Program-made: the position numbers and the translations under genes
Notes under the pieces: model-generated
What the model saw: the letters and a program-made list of their open reading frames with translations, nothing else
The model's database searches: none
Told to the model about the DNA's origin: nothing
Shown here: piece by piece, positions 46,545 to 58,929 of the stretch
How positions within the stretch are numbered: the stretch's first letter is position 1
Layout: each line of letters begins with the position of its first letter
Origin: Isoetes taiwanensis
Lineage: Eukaryota; Streptophyta; Lycopodiopsida; Isoetales; Isoetaceae
NCBI GenBank assembly: GCA_021234155.1
Contig: JAJEKV010000156.1
Coordinates: 744,001 to 808,000 of the forward strand
Direction of reading: 5' to 3'
Length of the DNA: 64,000 nt

Positions 46545-46790
46545 CACATGCGTATACGCATGCACGTACCTTTGCACTTTACTACGTGCACAATACACAT
46601 GCCATTACCCGTACACAATACACATGCATGCACATGCATGCACCGCATGCACATGCATGTGCACATGCAATGCACATGCATACACATCTTTGATGTTCAT
46701 GCACAAACAACTGCTATTTGTGCATGTGCACATGCATGTGTGCATGTGTGTGTGCATGTGCATGTGTGTCTATGTGCATGTTATCTATAT
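46545..46790. repeat. CATGCA / TGCATG-rich palindromic simple repeat
   Basis: Dense CACATGCATGCACATGC units at 46608-46685 are followed by the complementary type TGTGCATGTGCACATGCATG at 46715-46780, so the two halves can pair. The alternating purine-pyrimidine pattern also favours Z-DNA. Open frames across it on both strands are low-complexity artefacts. Confidence 0.8.
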
Positions 46791-47340
46791 TTCTGTCTGA
46801 GAGAAAAGCAACCTCCGGATTATTTAAATACACTAATCAGCGGCAATAAAAGTGCGCTCAAAATACTTATTTAGTACACCTCAACGAATCTAGCCAGCGA
46901 AATCATAAGCTATGTGAAAAGCGTATAAAAATCACAAAGTAACCCACTTGTTGTTGATGGCTTCTGTATACCTGATGCACCCGGCTAGGTAATTATCAGG
47001 CTTCATTACAAAACATATAGCCCTCGGTGGCCGATTCACAGGGGAATAGGAGGGAATTTTTTGAATGTAGCGATCCTCTTCAGTCATCATCATCCACATT
47101 TGCACCATCTTCCTCGTGGTGTTCTCAACGAAACTTTACGGCATCCTCGGCGTTTTCAATGAAATCGCACTTATATTTTCATCCATTTTATATAGAGATG
47201 GACCTGTGGAAGCATCCTTCTCACACCGCTCAAACACGTCTACATCCGAATCCATTGGGATGTTTGCAAGCGTGGAGTGAAAGCGCAAGAGAGGAAAAAG
47301 CATTTAAAAATGTGTGGAGCAAATCATAATACCTCGTGAA
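46791..47340. other. Unassigned sequence
   Basis: The plus-strand frame at 47027-47329 has ordinary composition but no family match. On the minus strand, a frame near 47130-47060 contains an acidic stretch (EEDGANVDDDD) broken by stops. Neither is called as a gene. Confidence 0.35.
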
Positions 47341-47985
47341 ATTTCTAATGGGCATATGGAAACCCTTCCTATTTTCCATCTTATATGGAAACCCTTTCTG
47401 TTTTCCATCTTACATGGAAAATAGAATGTAACTGGACTTTGTTCAAAATTTGAAGTCTTAGGTGACCGCAGCGTGCTTGTGACGTGCGCCTTAATGAAAG
47501 GCGTCCATGTCAATAAGCAGTGATCCATAAAGGCTTTCACATACAAATATTCTAAAAATAAAATAATGTGCGAAAACCCTTCCTATTTTCGCTGGAAACC
47601 CTACCCATTTTCCAAGAAACCTTCACATTTTTGTTTTATGTGAAGCCTACAGCTTTCATGAAACCGCCGGAAGGGTTTCATAAGCAGGAAAAAACCCTTC
47701 TACATTTTTTATTGGCCCGGGGAAAAGTTTCATGAAAAAGCAGAAACAAGAAAAACCCTTCATTTTTGTGGCCCAGGAAGGAGTTTCCACTGGAAAATAG
47801 GAAGGATTTCCAGGGAAAATCGAAAGGGTTTCCATAAAACAAAAACAGGAAAAAACCCTTCCTGTTTTTATTGAGCCGGAAGGGTTTCCCTGGAAATTTG
47901 GAAGGGTTTCCCTGGAAATTTGGAAGGGTTTCCCTGGAAAATAGGAAGGATTTCCAGGGAAAATTGAAAGGGTTTCCATTGCATA
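47341..47985. repeat. GGAAGGGTTTCC repeat cluster with 22-bp tandem core
   Basis: The core is a 22-bp tandem repeat GGAAGGGTTTCCCTGGAAAT(TT) at 47878, 47900, 47922, 47944 and 47966 (last units diverged). Around it, GGAAACCCTTCC and its complement recur at 47358, 47388, 47575, 47680 and 47810-47860 at irregular spacing. The motif is itself nearly palindromic. Minus-strand open frames (47979-47656 and 48034-47678) merely translate the repeat. Confidence 0.85.
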
Positions 47986-48045
47986 AAATTAACCTCAGGC
48001 TACATCTAAGTTTTATTGTTAACCTTAGACTCAAATAGGTTTAAA

Positions 48046-48069
48046 AATTCAATTCAATTCAATTCAATT
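48046..48069 (+). repeat. (AATTC)n microsatellite
   Basis: About five AATTC/CAATT pentamers in a row. Confidence 0.85.
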
Positions 48070-49030
48070 GGTAGTGTACTATAAAATCCAAAGCAATGCA
48101 CTCTTCTGGATTGGAATATATGTTGTGTGAAATGAATGCATGTCAATCGTTTTTTCAATGTATATAGTCAATTTTGTTAGAGTGCAGTTTTCAATGTATG
48201 TAGTCAACTTTGTTACAGTGGCAGTGTAGCAATTGATCCCAAACACATGCGCAAACGGACGTGCCTAGGACTTTTTTAACATCCCTTGTGGGCCCTGAAT
48301 GCTGCGCAACTGATCCTTTGTTACAGTTCCAGGCAGAATGCCGCCCCTTGGAGTCAAACCGGATCATTTTTGGACTTTCAAAGTCTGTGGTGAGCTGGAT
48401 GATGTATTACCCATCTGCCCAGTTTTTTGCCCTGAAACGAGAGCGAATCTTCAATCGATAGCACATCAAGTTTGTGAAGAGGATAAATTGATAATGGGGT
48501 TTGTTATGTGTGCTGCAAAGGGAAATAGGTAAATTGACCAATCTCACAATCTGTACATGCAGAACAGATGATGTCGTCTTACAGGAAGAACTCTACCCTC
48601 TTCTCAGGTGACAGGTCTTTTGTAACATATTTGTATGCATATTGGAAAATTGGGTTGCAACTAACGCCATAGTTCACATAGAGCATCATGATGACTAAGC
48701 ATTTGGTGAGTAAAGTTAAGAGCAGGAGGAATGGTATTTCGGTTTGCAACACATCAACTTTATGGGGAAACCTGTGCCATTTGTAGTCAATGTTACCTTG
48801 AATTCCATAGACAGCTGGCATATCTAAAAATTGAATCGGCTGTTTTTTTTATTTGTCTCATGACAATGATGCCAGTCATTTGCACCTAAAACTTGCATTT
48901 GGCAGTTTTACTTTCTTATTGGCTTCTCTCACTTGTGACTAATACAGACATGATTAGTTTTTAAAACCTCATTACTAGTCGAGGATCATGGCTGGATTCT
49001 GTAGACCATGGTGTTGAGCATTATACCCAA
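48070..49030. other. Unassigned sequence upstream of the LHT pseudogene
   Basis: A frame at 48338-48532 (PPLGVKPDHFWTFKVCGELD) has plausible coding composition but matches nothing I recognise. Confidence 0.35.
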
Positions 49031-49033
49031 ATT

Positions 49034-50175
49034 TGGTATTCTACTGTTCATATTACAACTGCCATGGTGGGGCAGGAGTCTAGCATTGCCTTGGCGATGG
49101 CACACTTGGGTTGGTGAGTGTCATCAGATTTTGATCTAATCTGCAATGCACATGCTTATTTACCATTGTAACAAAGTTTTTCGCTACGGGATAAAGGTCG
49201 AAATTGTTAGGTGTCAGTTTATATATTTTCGTATGTTACCGTGCAGTTTGCACTATTGTACCAGTGGAAGTTTCTCATGTAGCATCTGAAATTTGGGGAC
49301 CATATTTATGGGTCACCATGGTCATGAATTTTGGATATGCATGATGATCTTCACTTTCGCTAAAAGGTACTTTGCTATAAATTAATTGGTCATGAATGAT
49401 AAAGAAGATCTCCATTCCCGGGAAACCTTTGTGTGAATTTCATGTAGTTATTTTATCTGCACCTTTCAGTGTGGACCTTAATTAAGCTGGTTCATTGATA
49501 ATGGAAAAAATGTTCCTCTTCAGGTGGCCAGGCATAGTAGTGCTTGTTATTTCCTGGATCACATCCCTACCTTGGTACACTTTATGGCAAATGGATTTGA
49601 ATTGAGACTGATGAAGTCTCAGCTTTGGTCGCTATCAAGATCTTGGTGCCGCGTGCTTTTTGGCGAAAACTTGGCCTGGTTGTGGGGTGCAGCAAGTCAT
49701 AGTACCGAGTGCTGCAAACATGTAGCTTATATGGTAACTGGTGGATATGCTTTGAAACGCTTTTGTTGAAGTTAGTCAGGGGAGAACAGAGAACAGATGG
49801 AAGAGTTTGTGGTGGATAAGTCATATTTGGCGCTTTCCAATTAATTTATCGCATATAAACTTCAATTCAGCAACAATGGCGACCAATATCCCTTCAAACC
49901 CTCATGTCGATTAGGTAATATTTTCATTTAAGGGACCCAAGTCCTGTCTGTTACTAGTCACTCTTTTTGGGTCAGTGCAGTTATTCCACAATCATCTGGA
50001 TAGCACTTGTTGGATGGGGAGGGATAAGCATTGTGTGTGCCCTCAGAAAAGGAATTTTAAAAGCCTTTAATGCCATTGGAATGTGCTTTTGCATATGGAG
50101 GACTGTCGCGTTGGAGATTCTGGCGATAGGCTCCACAAAAAGAAAAGCCTAATAAGAAACCAATGTAGATGGGTA
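49034..50175 (+). pseudogene. LHT-type (lysine/histidine transporter) amino-acid permease pseudogene
   Basis: LHT proteins import amino acids with protons across the plant plasma membrane. Pieces appear in the correct order. 49034-49117: WYSTVHITTAMVG then LAMAHLGW (family WYSAFHNVTAMVGAGVL...AMSQLGW). 49526-49775: WPGIVVLVISWITSLPWYTL then WQM, then KLGLVVG and YMVTGGYALKRF (family GKSLKKF). Near 49855-49880: a weak NFNS match. 49967-50165: CSYSTIIWIA then FNAIG, ALEI and AIGSTK (family LSYSTIAW...ALGDVAFAYAGHNVVLEIQATIPST). Single-base losses (for example inside AGVLALP) and stops break every exon, and the C-terminal half is missing. Confidence 0.7.
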
Positions 50176-53100
50176 TTAATTGCATACATACTTATTTGCA
50201 GTTTGTTACTTTGAGATTGCAGTTATTGTTGAACGACTTGGGAAGGCATGTGTTTTTCTAATGTCCTCCCGAAGTTTGGAGCAACCAAAACCGTGATTGC
50301 CATTATCAATCACCTTGCGTGAGATTCATCTTCACGGGCATACCAGGTGATGTGTTTGATACCGGCTACTCTTCTGCAAAATCGTATTTACTAAATTGTG
50401 TTAGTTATCCAGGTATTTGCCATCCCAATGTTTGGTTGGCAAGTAAGCGTTCCTAAAACTCCTGCTCATATTCTTATTAAAACCTACTTATGTTGGTAGA
50501 GATCCGTCCTGAATATTGGTTTTGTTATTTTGAATTGTTATGTGTGTTCCAAGCTTGGAATAGTCTTGTGCACAAGGATACTCTGTTGTTGCTGATATCT
50601 TGTATACAGTATTAGTACGCATTGTCTTTGTGTTTTATCAAGAAATACCGTAGTAAGTTTGGTCTCTCTTGGCTAATATATCATGAGACACTATGAGACA
50701 CCCTACTTTTTTATTTGATGAGTGGAAGTATCACTTACGTTTAAGAAGGGCGTTTTGGGAATTCTAATTGGGGTTAAATTACAGCGTGCGTCTGCTGGCT
50801 ACTACATTACACCTTTTTGGCGAACTTCTTGGTTTATTTGGAGATTTAAGCGGCTCAACAACTTATTTTTGTAAAATTTCGCATCTTTGAAATTCCATTG
50901 TGTTAATGTATTTTTCATTATGATTGCATTTTCAGGTAATTTCATCTTCTAGCCTGTTTTTCTACTAGCACATCGGCCTACTGCTAATTTTTCTTGTCAT
51001 TAAACCTGTCTATGAATCCTGGTTTCTGGCTATTTTACTTACGTTTTGTTTTTTAACTACTTTTATTCCTTTAACTTCTGTCATTACTTTTTCATTTTTT
51101 AAAATCAATGCTCCTTAATGGCTTGCAACAAAGGTTGATAGTCATTTTTACATGCTAACTGCATCCTGTCGTGGAGGCAGGATTCCTTTCAGAACTTAAC
51201 TTTAGATGGGCAGCATTCAATTTCAATGGCAGTAACATAGACATAGGTCCTGTTGAATTTGAAAATTTCTTGTTTTGTAAATTTGCTTGCTAAAACACAC
51301 CTTCACGCATTTCCTCATGCTGTTTATGTAAAAAATCTGCGAATGGTTTTCAGTGGTATGCATAGCAGTTTTAGGCTACTCTCTGTACCTCAAGAACCTA
51401 CTTGCAGCAATGACCAAGAGGAAACAGCTTCTCATAAAGTTTTGTGGTAGTATCTCCATCATATGGTAATAATTACTTTTTATAGCCACATGGAGAAGAT
51501 TTAGTCTTCAGATCTGAACAGAATAGAATCAGAATAGCACAGATAGGTGGGGCCTTGTTTATATTGGGTTGATGGTTTTAATTGCCGGCACTCTCTGACC
51601 TGTATAACGTGTATTCCTAAACAACATCATGAATAAGGGTAAAACGTCCTTCTAGTTTTGTATTATTATTTAATGTAACTAATGTTGGGTTCAACCCTGT
51701 ATAATGGCTGTTAATAAAGAAGCCAGAATATTTAGCCCTATCGTGGCTGGCCAATTGGGTAAAGTCAGTAAATTTCGTTGGGCCATATATATTCCTACTA
51801 AGTTAAAAGTTTCATAGCAGAGGCATGCATTTTATTTAGGAGTTGCACTACTGGTGATTGCTCTAACTGGGAAGCTTGATAAGCATAACAAGCGGTTTAG
51901 GCGTGTCTCTTTCAAATCTTCCATTTTTCAAAATAACCGGCTGTACAAAGGTTTAAAGGCTTGATGCAGTCACTTAGAAGGCATGTGCTCATTCTGAAAA
52001 GCACCCCAGTTGCACAACTAACAGACTCGGCGAAAAATTATCTAGTTTGAGCCATGACATTTTAAGTGGACTGAGATTTGTGTATACTTGATACACATTT
52101 CATGATAGAATAGGTGCCACCACGATCATATCAGATGTTTATTTATTTATTTATTTATTTACTTACTTAGCCCTCTGGGGTCTTACTTGGTTAGGTTGGG
52201 TTGCATATGCAGTTGAGAAAGAATATGCATCATTGTTAACCATGGTTTGCTGTATTTCATAAAACCTACAGCTTAGAGCTGAGTAGAGCCATACAAAGAA
52301 GCTCTGAAAAGAAGAGGCCTAAAAGCTAAATAGTGTTCTCTCACTCCTCAAGTCTTGAAAATTTTTGTACAATAACTGAAGACCTGTATATACATTTAAT
52401 GGATTAGGTTTTTTTTTTTTTTTGGAAGGCATGCATGCGTCTCTAAGTGGGTTTTGAACCTTGGTAGAGTCACCCAAGGATTCATATTTTTGTTTGGATC
52501 ATACCAGAAAATTTGGTTCAGTTCAAGAAAAAAGTAATTACTTTCTGTTAAATAGATGGAAAATTCCAGTCCTAGTTAACAGCTAAATAATACTATAAAG
52601 TAAAAAGGATTTTTGTTGAAATGATTGTCAATTTACACTATTTTTTAATCACGTAAAAATATACTAACATGGGCATAATTTCAACAAAAAAGTTTGTCTA
52701 CATTTTATAAAAGCCACGGGCTATAATATCAATGCGACGTGGTGGGTATTTTGCAGAGTATCTTGGTTGCAAGATAGATTTGAGCATCTCCGTAAGTTTT
52801 CATATAGGTTCCATTGCACAACATTCTTCTTGGAACTCTTTTTGAAGTCTTATATGGATTTATGATTTAGTGGTTAAATAGCTTCATTTGGACTTTCTGT
52901 TTGTATTATTGTTGCTTTTTTGTTGCCTCTAGGGGCAAACCCACCGTCCAATGGTTATGGCATATTTAGAGGCAAACCCTAGTCATGTGGATTTATGGCA
53001 TATTCTAGGTATATGCGGTATATCCCGAAATATGCCAATCTTTACTCAAACTTGCTATGGTGTATCTTGGCGGTGGCGCATTGTTATTGAACTGACCACT

Positions 53101-54194
53101 TGAAGCCGGCTAGCAGGATTCTTGGTGTTGCAGGCTGCGTCACGGATTCTAAAAGAACCACGTGACTTGTGCTACTTTGGGATGTCGCGGTTTACGTAGG
53201 CGGTTTGGTTTCATGCTTTGAATTCTGATGAGATTCTGAGATGTCTTGGGGGATGCGATCTGGTCGATCTGACTCGGGGGTAGGTGGTCGGAAATTTTTG
53301 GCATCGCTAAGACTAATGCGGGACAAAGAACACTAAAGGAAACTTGTGGCGGAGTCAAAATTATATATAGAGCGGCGAAAAAAGGTATGTTACTTACTTT
53401 CGATATTCTTTGAAGCTCATCAAATTACTATATGTAGCATAATAACGGGGGTTTTCTTTGTGTTTTGATAAGCTTTTCACTAAGGTTTTCTATGATTTAG
53501 TGATGTATTCAAATGGATGTACTAATGTATGCACGTCTAGAGTTACTTATGACAAAGCCACTTTTGTGCGTGTGGTGCATAATGGTACATGAAGACATTG
53601 ATTTTAGCGCTTTTTTTGATGGTGGCGACGATGACTCACCGACAAAAACCCTCTTTTCATGTGTGGTGCATAATATGGAGCACATGAGGGGCTTTGAAGA
53701 GCGCGTAGTCGCGGTTTCTGCGCCCAAACCTTACATTTCTTATCATAACTTTTTGATCCAAAGCTACATTTTGAGATGATTTTTATTACGTTGGAAAGCT
53801 CTCTCAAGAGACCTTTTGATAGTGTATGATATGGATATGTTTGGTTAAGTTATCTATGCCTAAAACAGCAATTTCTCAGCCGGGTTTAGTGAAGCTTTCA
53901 CATCTTACTAAGCCGGGATTAGCCCAGGGATTAGCTATTGGATATTGCTCTATAGCTCATTAGAATGAAACGCAAAAAATGACCATACATTTTTGAATTT
54001 TGAGGCAATTATTAAGCAAATTCCAAGGCTTAGATCCTTGTGCTATAATGAGAAAGGTACTTTGGGACACTTTTGAAGACTCCATGGGGTAGGCCCAAAT
54101 TCGTTAAAATGTTTTGTAATAGATTGTTTACCAAACTTTATGACTTTTCGAGAATAATGGGATCAATCTGCTCTATCTTTATGGTAGCTTTTAC
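50176..54194. other. Unassigned intergenic sequence
   Basis: No gene, RNA or element body is recognised in about 4 kb. Small features: GAATAGAATCAGAATAG at 51520-51536 (possibly a LINE tail relic), a TTTA microsatellite at 52138-52164, and GGGTTTTGAACC at 52449-52460, whose complement resembles a polymerase III B box. Confidence 0.4.
52138..52164 (+). repeat. (TTTA)n microsatellite
   Basis: Six to seven tandem TTTA units, decaying to TTAC at the 3' end. Confidence 0.9.
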
Positions 54195-54790
54195 TTATGT
54201 TACATTTGTTTTATTGTGATCAAATTCAAAGCTACGGTGATGAAAGCCTCAAATGAATTCTAGTTTTTTTTCTTGTTTGAATTCTAAAATTTTTGTCTGC
54301 AGGAAGGGGTTGGCGTCCCTTAAGGCCCAGAAGAGCCAAAATTTTGCAACACACAAACCATTAACATCCAACATATAAATTAAATCCCCAACACATAACA
54401 ACCATTGCCATTAACAACCAACACATAACTACCATTGACATTAATTAACACAACCATTGGGTCCAACACATTTAAATTAAAATCCCTTAAACCCCCCTTT
54501 GGTTTGGTACCTTCCTGCATGAGGGCCCTCGCATAATTGTATTTACTGTCACGAAATCAACACACCATATAGTATTAAAGCGAAATCTTATATGAAGTAT
54601 TTTGTGAATCTTGTTATACATTATAGCAAATTTACGTACTTGAATACCCACAAGCGAGGAACTTTCGTGCGGTGTAGATTAAGGAATAAGGGTGAATATG
54701 CCTATCCATACTCTGGTGCCCGAGTCACCCCAGGTGTGAATATGCACCCCGGCCAAAGAGTTTTAATTTAAATATGTTGGACCAAGCATT
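54195..54790. mobile_element. Partial TIR element related to 45395-45955
   Basis: The left arm (54195-54500) is inverted relative to 45720-45955. The core (54545-54785) is direct relative to 45395-45745. It then begins the right arm (TTTTAATTTAAATATGTTGGACC, about 54763-54785) but stops. TTTAAATTAAAA at 54471-54482 pairs with that arm. Confidence 0.6.
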
Positions 54791-57700
54791 ATATTAGTAT
54801 GTCAATATTCGAACCAGATATATCAATCAAGCGCCAACCAAAATGATATTGATTTTTGGAATTTTATTTCCGTTTGACCTTGGATCTGCTGCGACTTGGC
54901 CAATGTAAAAAGGAGATCATTAACCATAAGCTCACTCGGTATCCTAATATTGTGAGATTCAAGGAGACAAGTTGAATGGTTTCTACAAAGAATTTGCACG
55001 GAAACATACCATGCAAGATAAAATGGGTTGAGTTTATGTTAAATTACTATTAGTGTTCCATTTTTTGGAAGCGGTTTGGAAATTCTTGTGTCGCCGAGGT
55101 TATGTTTGACTCAACACACTAGCCATAATCGCATGGAATATGCGTGGTGGCCCGAGCTTTTGAGAGCAGTTGTAATCGCGGTCGTTTAGGTGTGAAGATG
55201 AGGTATGTCATGCCTTCCATATACAAGATTGATGTGCTTAATAGATTGTATCTTAGTTGTCTTTTTGTAATCCATTTGTCTGTGCCATGGGTGCCTCCAA
55301 GGGGCTTCAAATGGACTTCCATCTTCTTGCGGCGAGCCGAGATATCCTTTCAACCTCTTACGATACACATATCCTTTTGTGCTTGAGCAAGATATTCGCG
55401 CTCAATATAGGCGATATGCAGGGGTGTGTACTTACTTTGAAATAATATCGCATTCACCCCTCCTTTCTATGTACAGTGTCTTTCTAAATCAAAATGGCCT
55501 CAGTGGAGAATGCTAAGTTGGAAAATATATATTGCTAGATGAATTTGGTTAAAAAATTTGTGACTTTGGCTATTCAAAAGGTAGCGGGTTTCTACTTTGC
55601 ATGTATATCACTTGATGGAGCACTTGTTTATGTCGTGTATGGAGTCTTCTATCTGCATTCTCGGTAACATCCATGATTGGTACAAGCACACGCACCGAAG
55701 TGTTGTCTAAGAAAGAGTATATGATGGTAGGTATGTGTGAATCTTCTAGATATTCTCATTCCAAGAAGTTACTTTTTGTCAATACAAATGATGAGTTCTA
55801 CATATTGCGGATATGCACGGTAGCGTCCTTCCTCTTCGTCATGCTTGTAGGGAGCTTACCCGTTTTGAAGGAATCTGAGAAGACCCAAAATTTTGTAAAA
55901 AACTGGCCCCGATTAGGAAGCATTATTATAACTTTGATTAACGATTATAATATTTTTCTGATTTAATAATATCAATATTCTTGTCACGAGTGAATGTGCA
56001 GTATTCTATTTCGGACAATATCTGAGATATCTATTTGAAGGGCTGACATCTTAACCACACGTCTTTGTTCATAATCTAGCAAAGTAAGCGTTGCTTTTTG
56101 CGACATACTCTTCGTAAGCCAAGCGGGTACAGTCACGTTTCTTTATTAGTAGCGATTCACCATTCAAGATATTATGAACCATAAATGGTTTTAAAATTTA
56201 ACTGAACTCATGGAAGATGTTGATGTGGGTAATGAAGCTTGATGATCCCAACCGACCACCGAACAGAGGAGATAATGTGCATTATTCAAAAGGAAAGGTA
56301 GGATACCTCTACGGACTTGGCCATTATGTTGGTGATGTTAGTGCGGATTTAGATGATATGGATCTAGAAAACTATGCAGGTTGATCTTTGACAATAGTGG
56401 AGAATTTGTTTGTGTTATGATAGAACTATATGGAAGACTTGGGATCATTTCATTCAAAGTAGGACTTTCAGTTCACAACTAGACTTTTTAAGTTTGGAAG
56501 CCTCATTTTATGCAGTATATTGAAGCTATGGCTTTTTATAGTGGGCATACTAGGTGTCGCTAACATCAAATGAAGTGAGTCCGATTTAGATGTGCCACTA
56601 AATTGAGCCTGGGTCTAGGCTCCCCTTTCCATGGATAAAAATAAGGGGTTTCTCCCAGAAAAATCCGACCATTCTTAAAATACATGACCATCTAAAATGT
56701 TTTGATTGTTTTACGTGCAAAAATAACGGAAGTAAAACACCCAAAAACCACACTTCCAAATATTTTTTAAATTTAAGTCTAAATACAAAGCGACATTTTA
56801 CTAGTCGAGGGCATCACTATTTTGAGCCCTATCCCTTTCCACATGCTTCTCCTTTATGTTGCGTGGTGTAGTGAGGCATGGGCGGCGCCCTCGGTGTGCA
56901 ACAAACAACCATGCCAGCGGCCGGAGTGCAACGCGGGGCTATCGTTTTACCTAATGGCCTTCCATAGTGCGTGGTACAAGGCTACATCGAATAGCCTCGA
57001 CCACACTACTGCTTGAGTACTTTTGATGGCAGCCTGTGACTAAAATGGTGAGGGCCATGTCGCTGGGAATTAGCGACTTAAATCCAACTCTCAAGTTCAC
57101 TTCGGGAGATTGGCCCTGGAAATTTGATCAAAATCCTCACGTGCAGCTATTTTATGAAAGGGCGTTTGATCACGGACCCAACTTCTTGGAAAACTAGGCT
57201 CAAACAATTGGGGTGAAAATGATCATTGCGGCTCATTTAAAGGTGTGAGAGCACGATTATATTCACTCCGCGCCCCTTTCCTCTTAGGCTTTCAAAATTT
57301 TATATTCTTAAACTTCAAATCGAGGCCAATCTTCTTTCCCTAGGCCTAATGGGCTCTTTTTAGAGTTCACCGGGAGGTGGATGCTAGCATACTGCCTATC
57401 ACATGCCTTTGATATGACCCACGTTACTAGGAGAGGAGAAAACTCCTCCCTTGCCAAAAAGAATTATTAAAAAATTCTTCCTCTTGTAAACCACGGTAGA
57501 AGTCGATTCCTTTAGCATTTGGAATGCCATGGTAACCTCAGTGAGGTGCCTCTGATTGGACTATGGAGGTATCACTAGAAATAATTGCCATAGGTGGAAT
57601 GTTATTCTAAGGGGATCTTGAATTAATGCCTTGCCGGATCATTATAAGCGAGGAGACAACATCTGTTCCAATCCTATTGGCTCTAAACCTCGACATGCTT

Positions 57701-57900
57701 TCGGGCACCTATAGACTACCTCACGCTTATTGTCCTTCCATCTTTTTTCTGCTTTGCTTCGTGCAATAGACCTGCGTGTAACTTTGCTAAAGTAACAATC
57801 ATTGACATAGAGCAGGCTTTGCCTATGAAAGAAAGAAGGTGTGCATAATATCGCTTCCTGAAAATTCACGAAGCATTGATACGCGATGAAAGATGCTAAT
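54791..57900. other. Unassigned sequence, possible decayed LINE pieces
   Basis: IIAWNMRGG at about 55123-55150 recalls the start of a LINE endonuclease but nothing nearby confirms it. GC-rich islands at 56870-57000 and 57340-57460 have no family match. Confidence 0.3.
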
Positions 57901-57929
57901 CCTGTGGCTATAGGATTCCCAATTATATT

Positions 57930-58130
57930 GCTTTTTTTTCAACCATGTCATGCAATGATGGCTGGTAAGGTTATGAACTGGTGAGGAGCACCGTCCCAAT
58001 AGTTTGACCACTAGGCCATGATCACCATAAACATAGAACATTAGGGCCACCTGATAATAGTCGATTAGGATTTGAGCTTTGAGGAGGAGATGAGCACAGC
58101 ATCAATAACCTAACCACTGAACCGCTTCTG
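57930..58130 (-). repeat. Two tRNA-like SINE candidates
   Basis: On the minus strand TGGCCTAGTGG (58008-58018) fits the polymerase III A box and CAGTTCATAACC (57969-57980) a degenerate B box about 30 nt later. About 100 bp away GCGGTTCAGTGGTTAGG (58106-58122) followed by GCTCAAATCC (58070-58079) repeats the arrangement. Neither folds into an obvious full tRNA, so tRNA-derived SINE relics are the likeliest reading. Confidence 0.35.
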
Positions 58131-58929
58131 CGATAAACTTTTCTAGTTCAATCATACCACCCAATGATAGCCAATGGGATGTAGCCAATTACGGAGGGGA
58201 AACACCCGCCATTAGTCTACTGACTAAAACATCGCTGCGGTAGGCATTTCCTTTGGTGGGAATCCCATAGTATTCAAGAAGGCGTACGTCTATTGGAATG
58301 ACTAGTATATCCATGTATGTACATGAGTTTTGGGTTAGTAATCTGTGAATGAACAACAATGCCATGCAATGTTGAGTGCAAAGCGGATTACACCACCCGA
58401 TAATAACGGTGGGGTTGAGCATAGGTAGGGGCTCACACATGACAATTAACCTAACACCATTATTACTAGATAGGCATTATATATGGCGGGATAAGGAAAG
58501 TGCCAGTAGTATAGAAGACTATCTATTACCAAGCTAAAGGCTTATGCATGGATGATAGATGGATTTATTTGTGAAAGAGCGTACATTAATGTCACAATAA
58601 TTCCTTATAGGCGATATTCACTATACTTCTTTTCAGTGTTCTCTGGGGAGAGGAGTATCAAAGACTTTATACTTACTGTTCCACATACAGGAAATTACAG
58701 GCCGTATACAAATTGTATGTGCAAAGACATTCATGGCGATCGTGATCTAATACAATGGTAATTGTTGTGGCCGATAAGCGAGTGGTAGCTTCATCTATAG
58801 ACCGACCATAGGCGATCGTGAATTATTAGAAAAATCTTCTCTAGAAATGGATATGCGTTTAGATCACCAAAGGTGCCATACGAAATTTGCGTGATTCAAT
58901 CACTTGACCCTAGCATTCTTTAAAAGACT
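58131..58929. other. Unassigned intergenic sequence
   Basis: No recognised gene or element. Confidence 0.35.

Noticed and set aside
46482-46874. Cys/His-rich open frames on both strands
   Set aside because: They are translations of the CATGCA simple repeat, and equally long frames exist in several phases.
47027-47329. 100-codon open frame with ordinary composition
   Set aside because: No family motif, no promoter or splice context, and an acidic stretch on the opposite strand is equally plausible.
47656-48034. Two overlapping minus-strand frames with NFPGNPS-like peptide repeats
   Set aside because: They translate the 22-bp DNA repeat; a period not divisible by three shifts the frame each unit, so a selected peptide repeat is unlikely.
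55118-55450. Possible start of a LINE endonuclease (IIAWNMRGG)
   Set aside because: Only one short motif resembles the family; no downstream GDFN or SDH motif follows at the expected distance.
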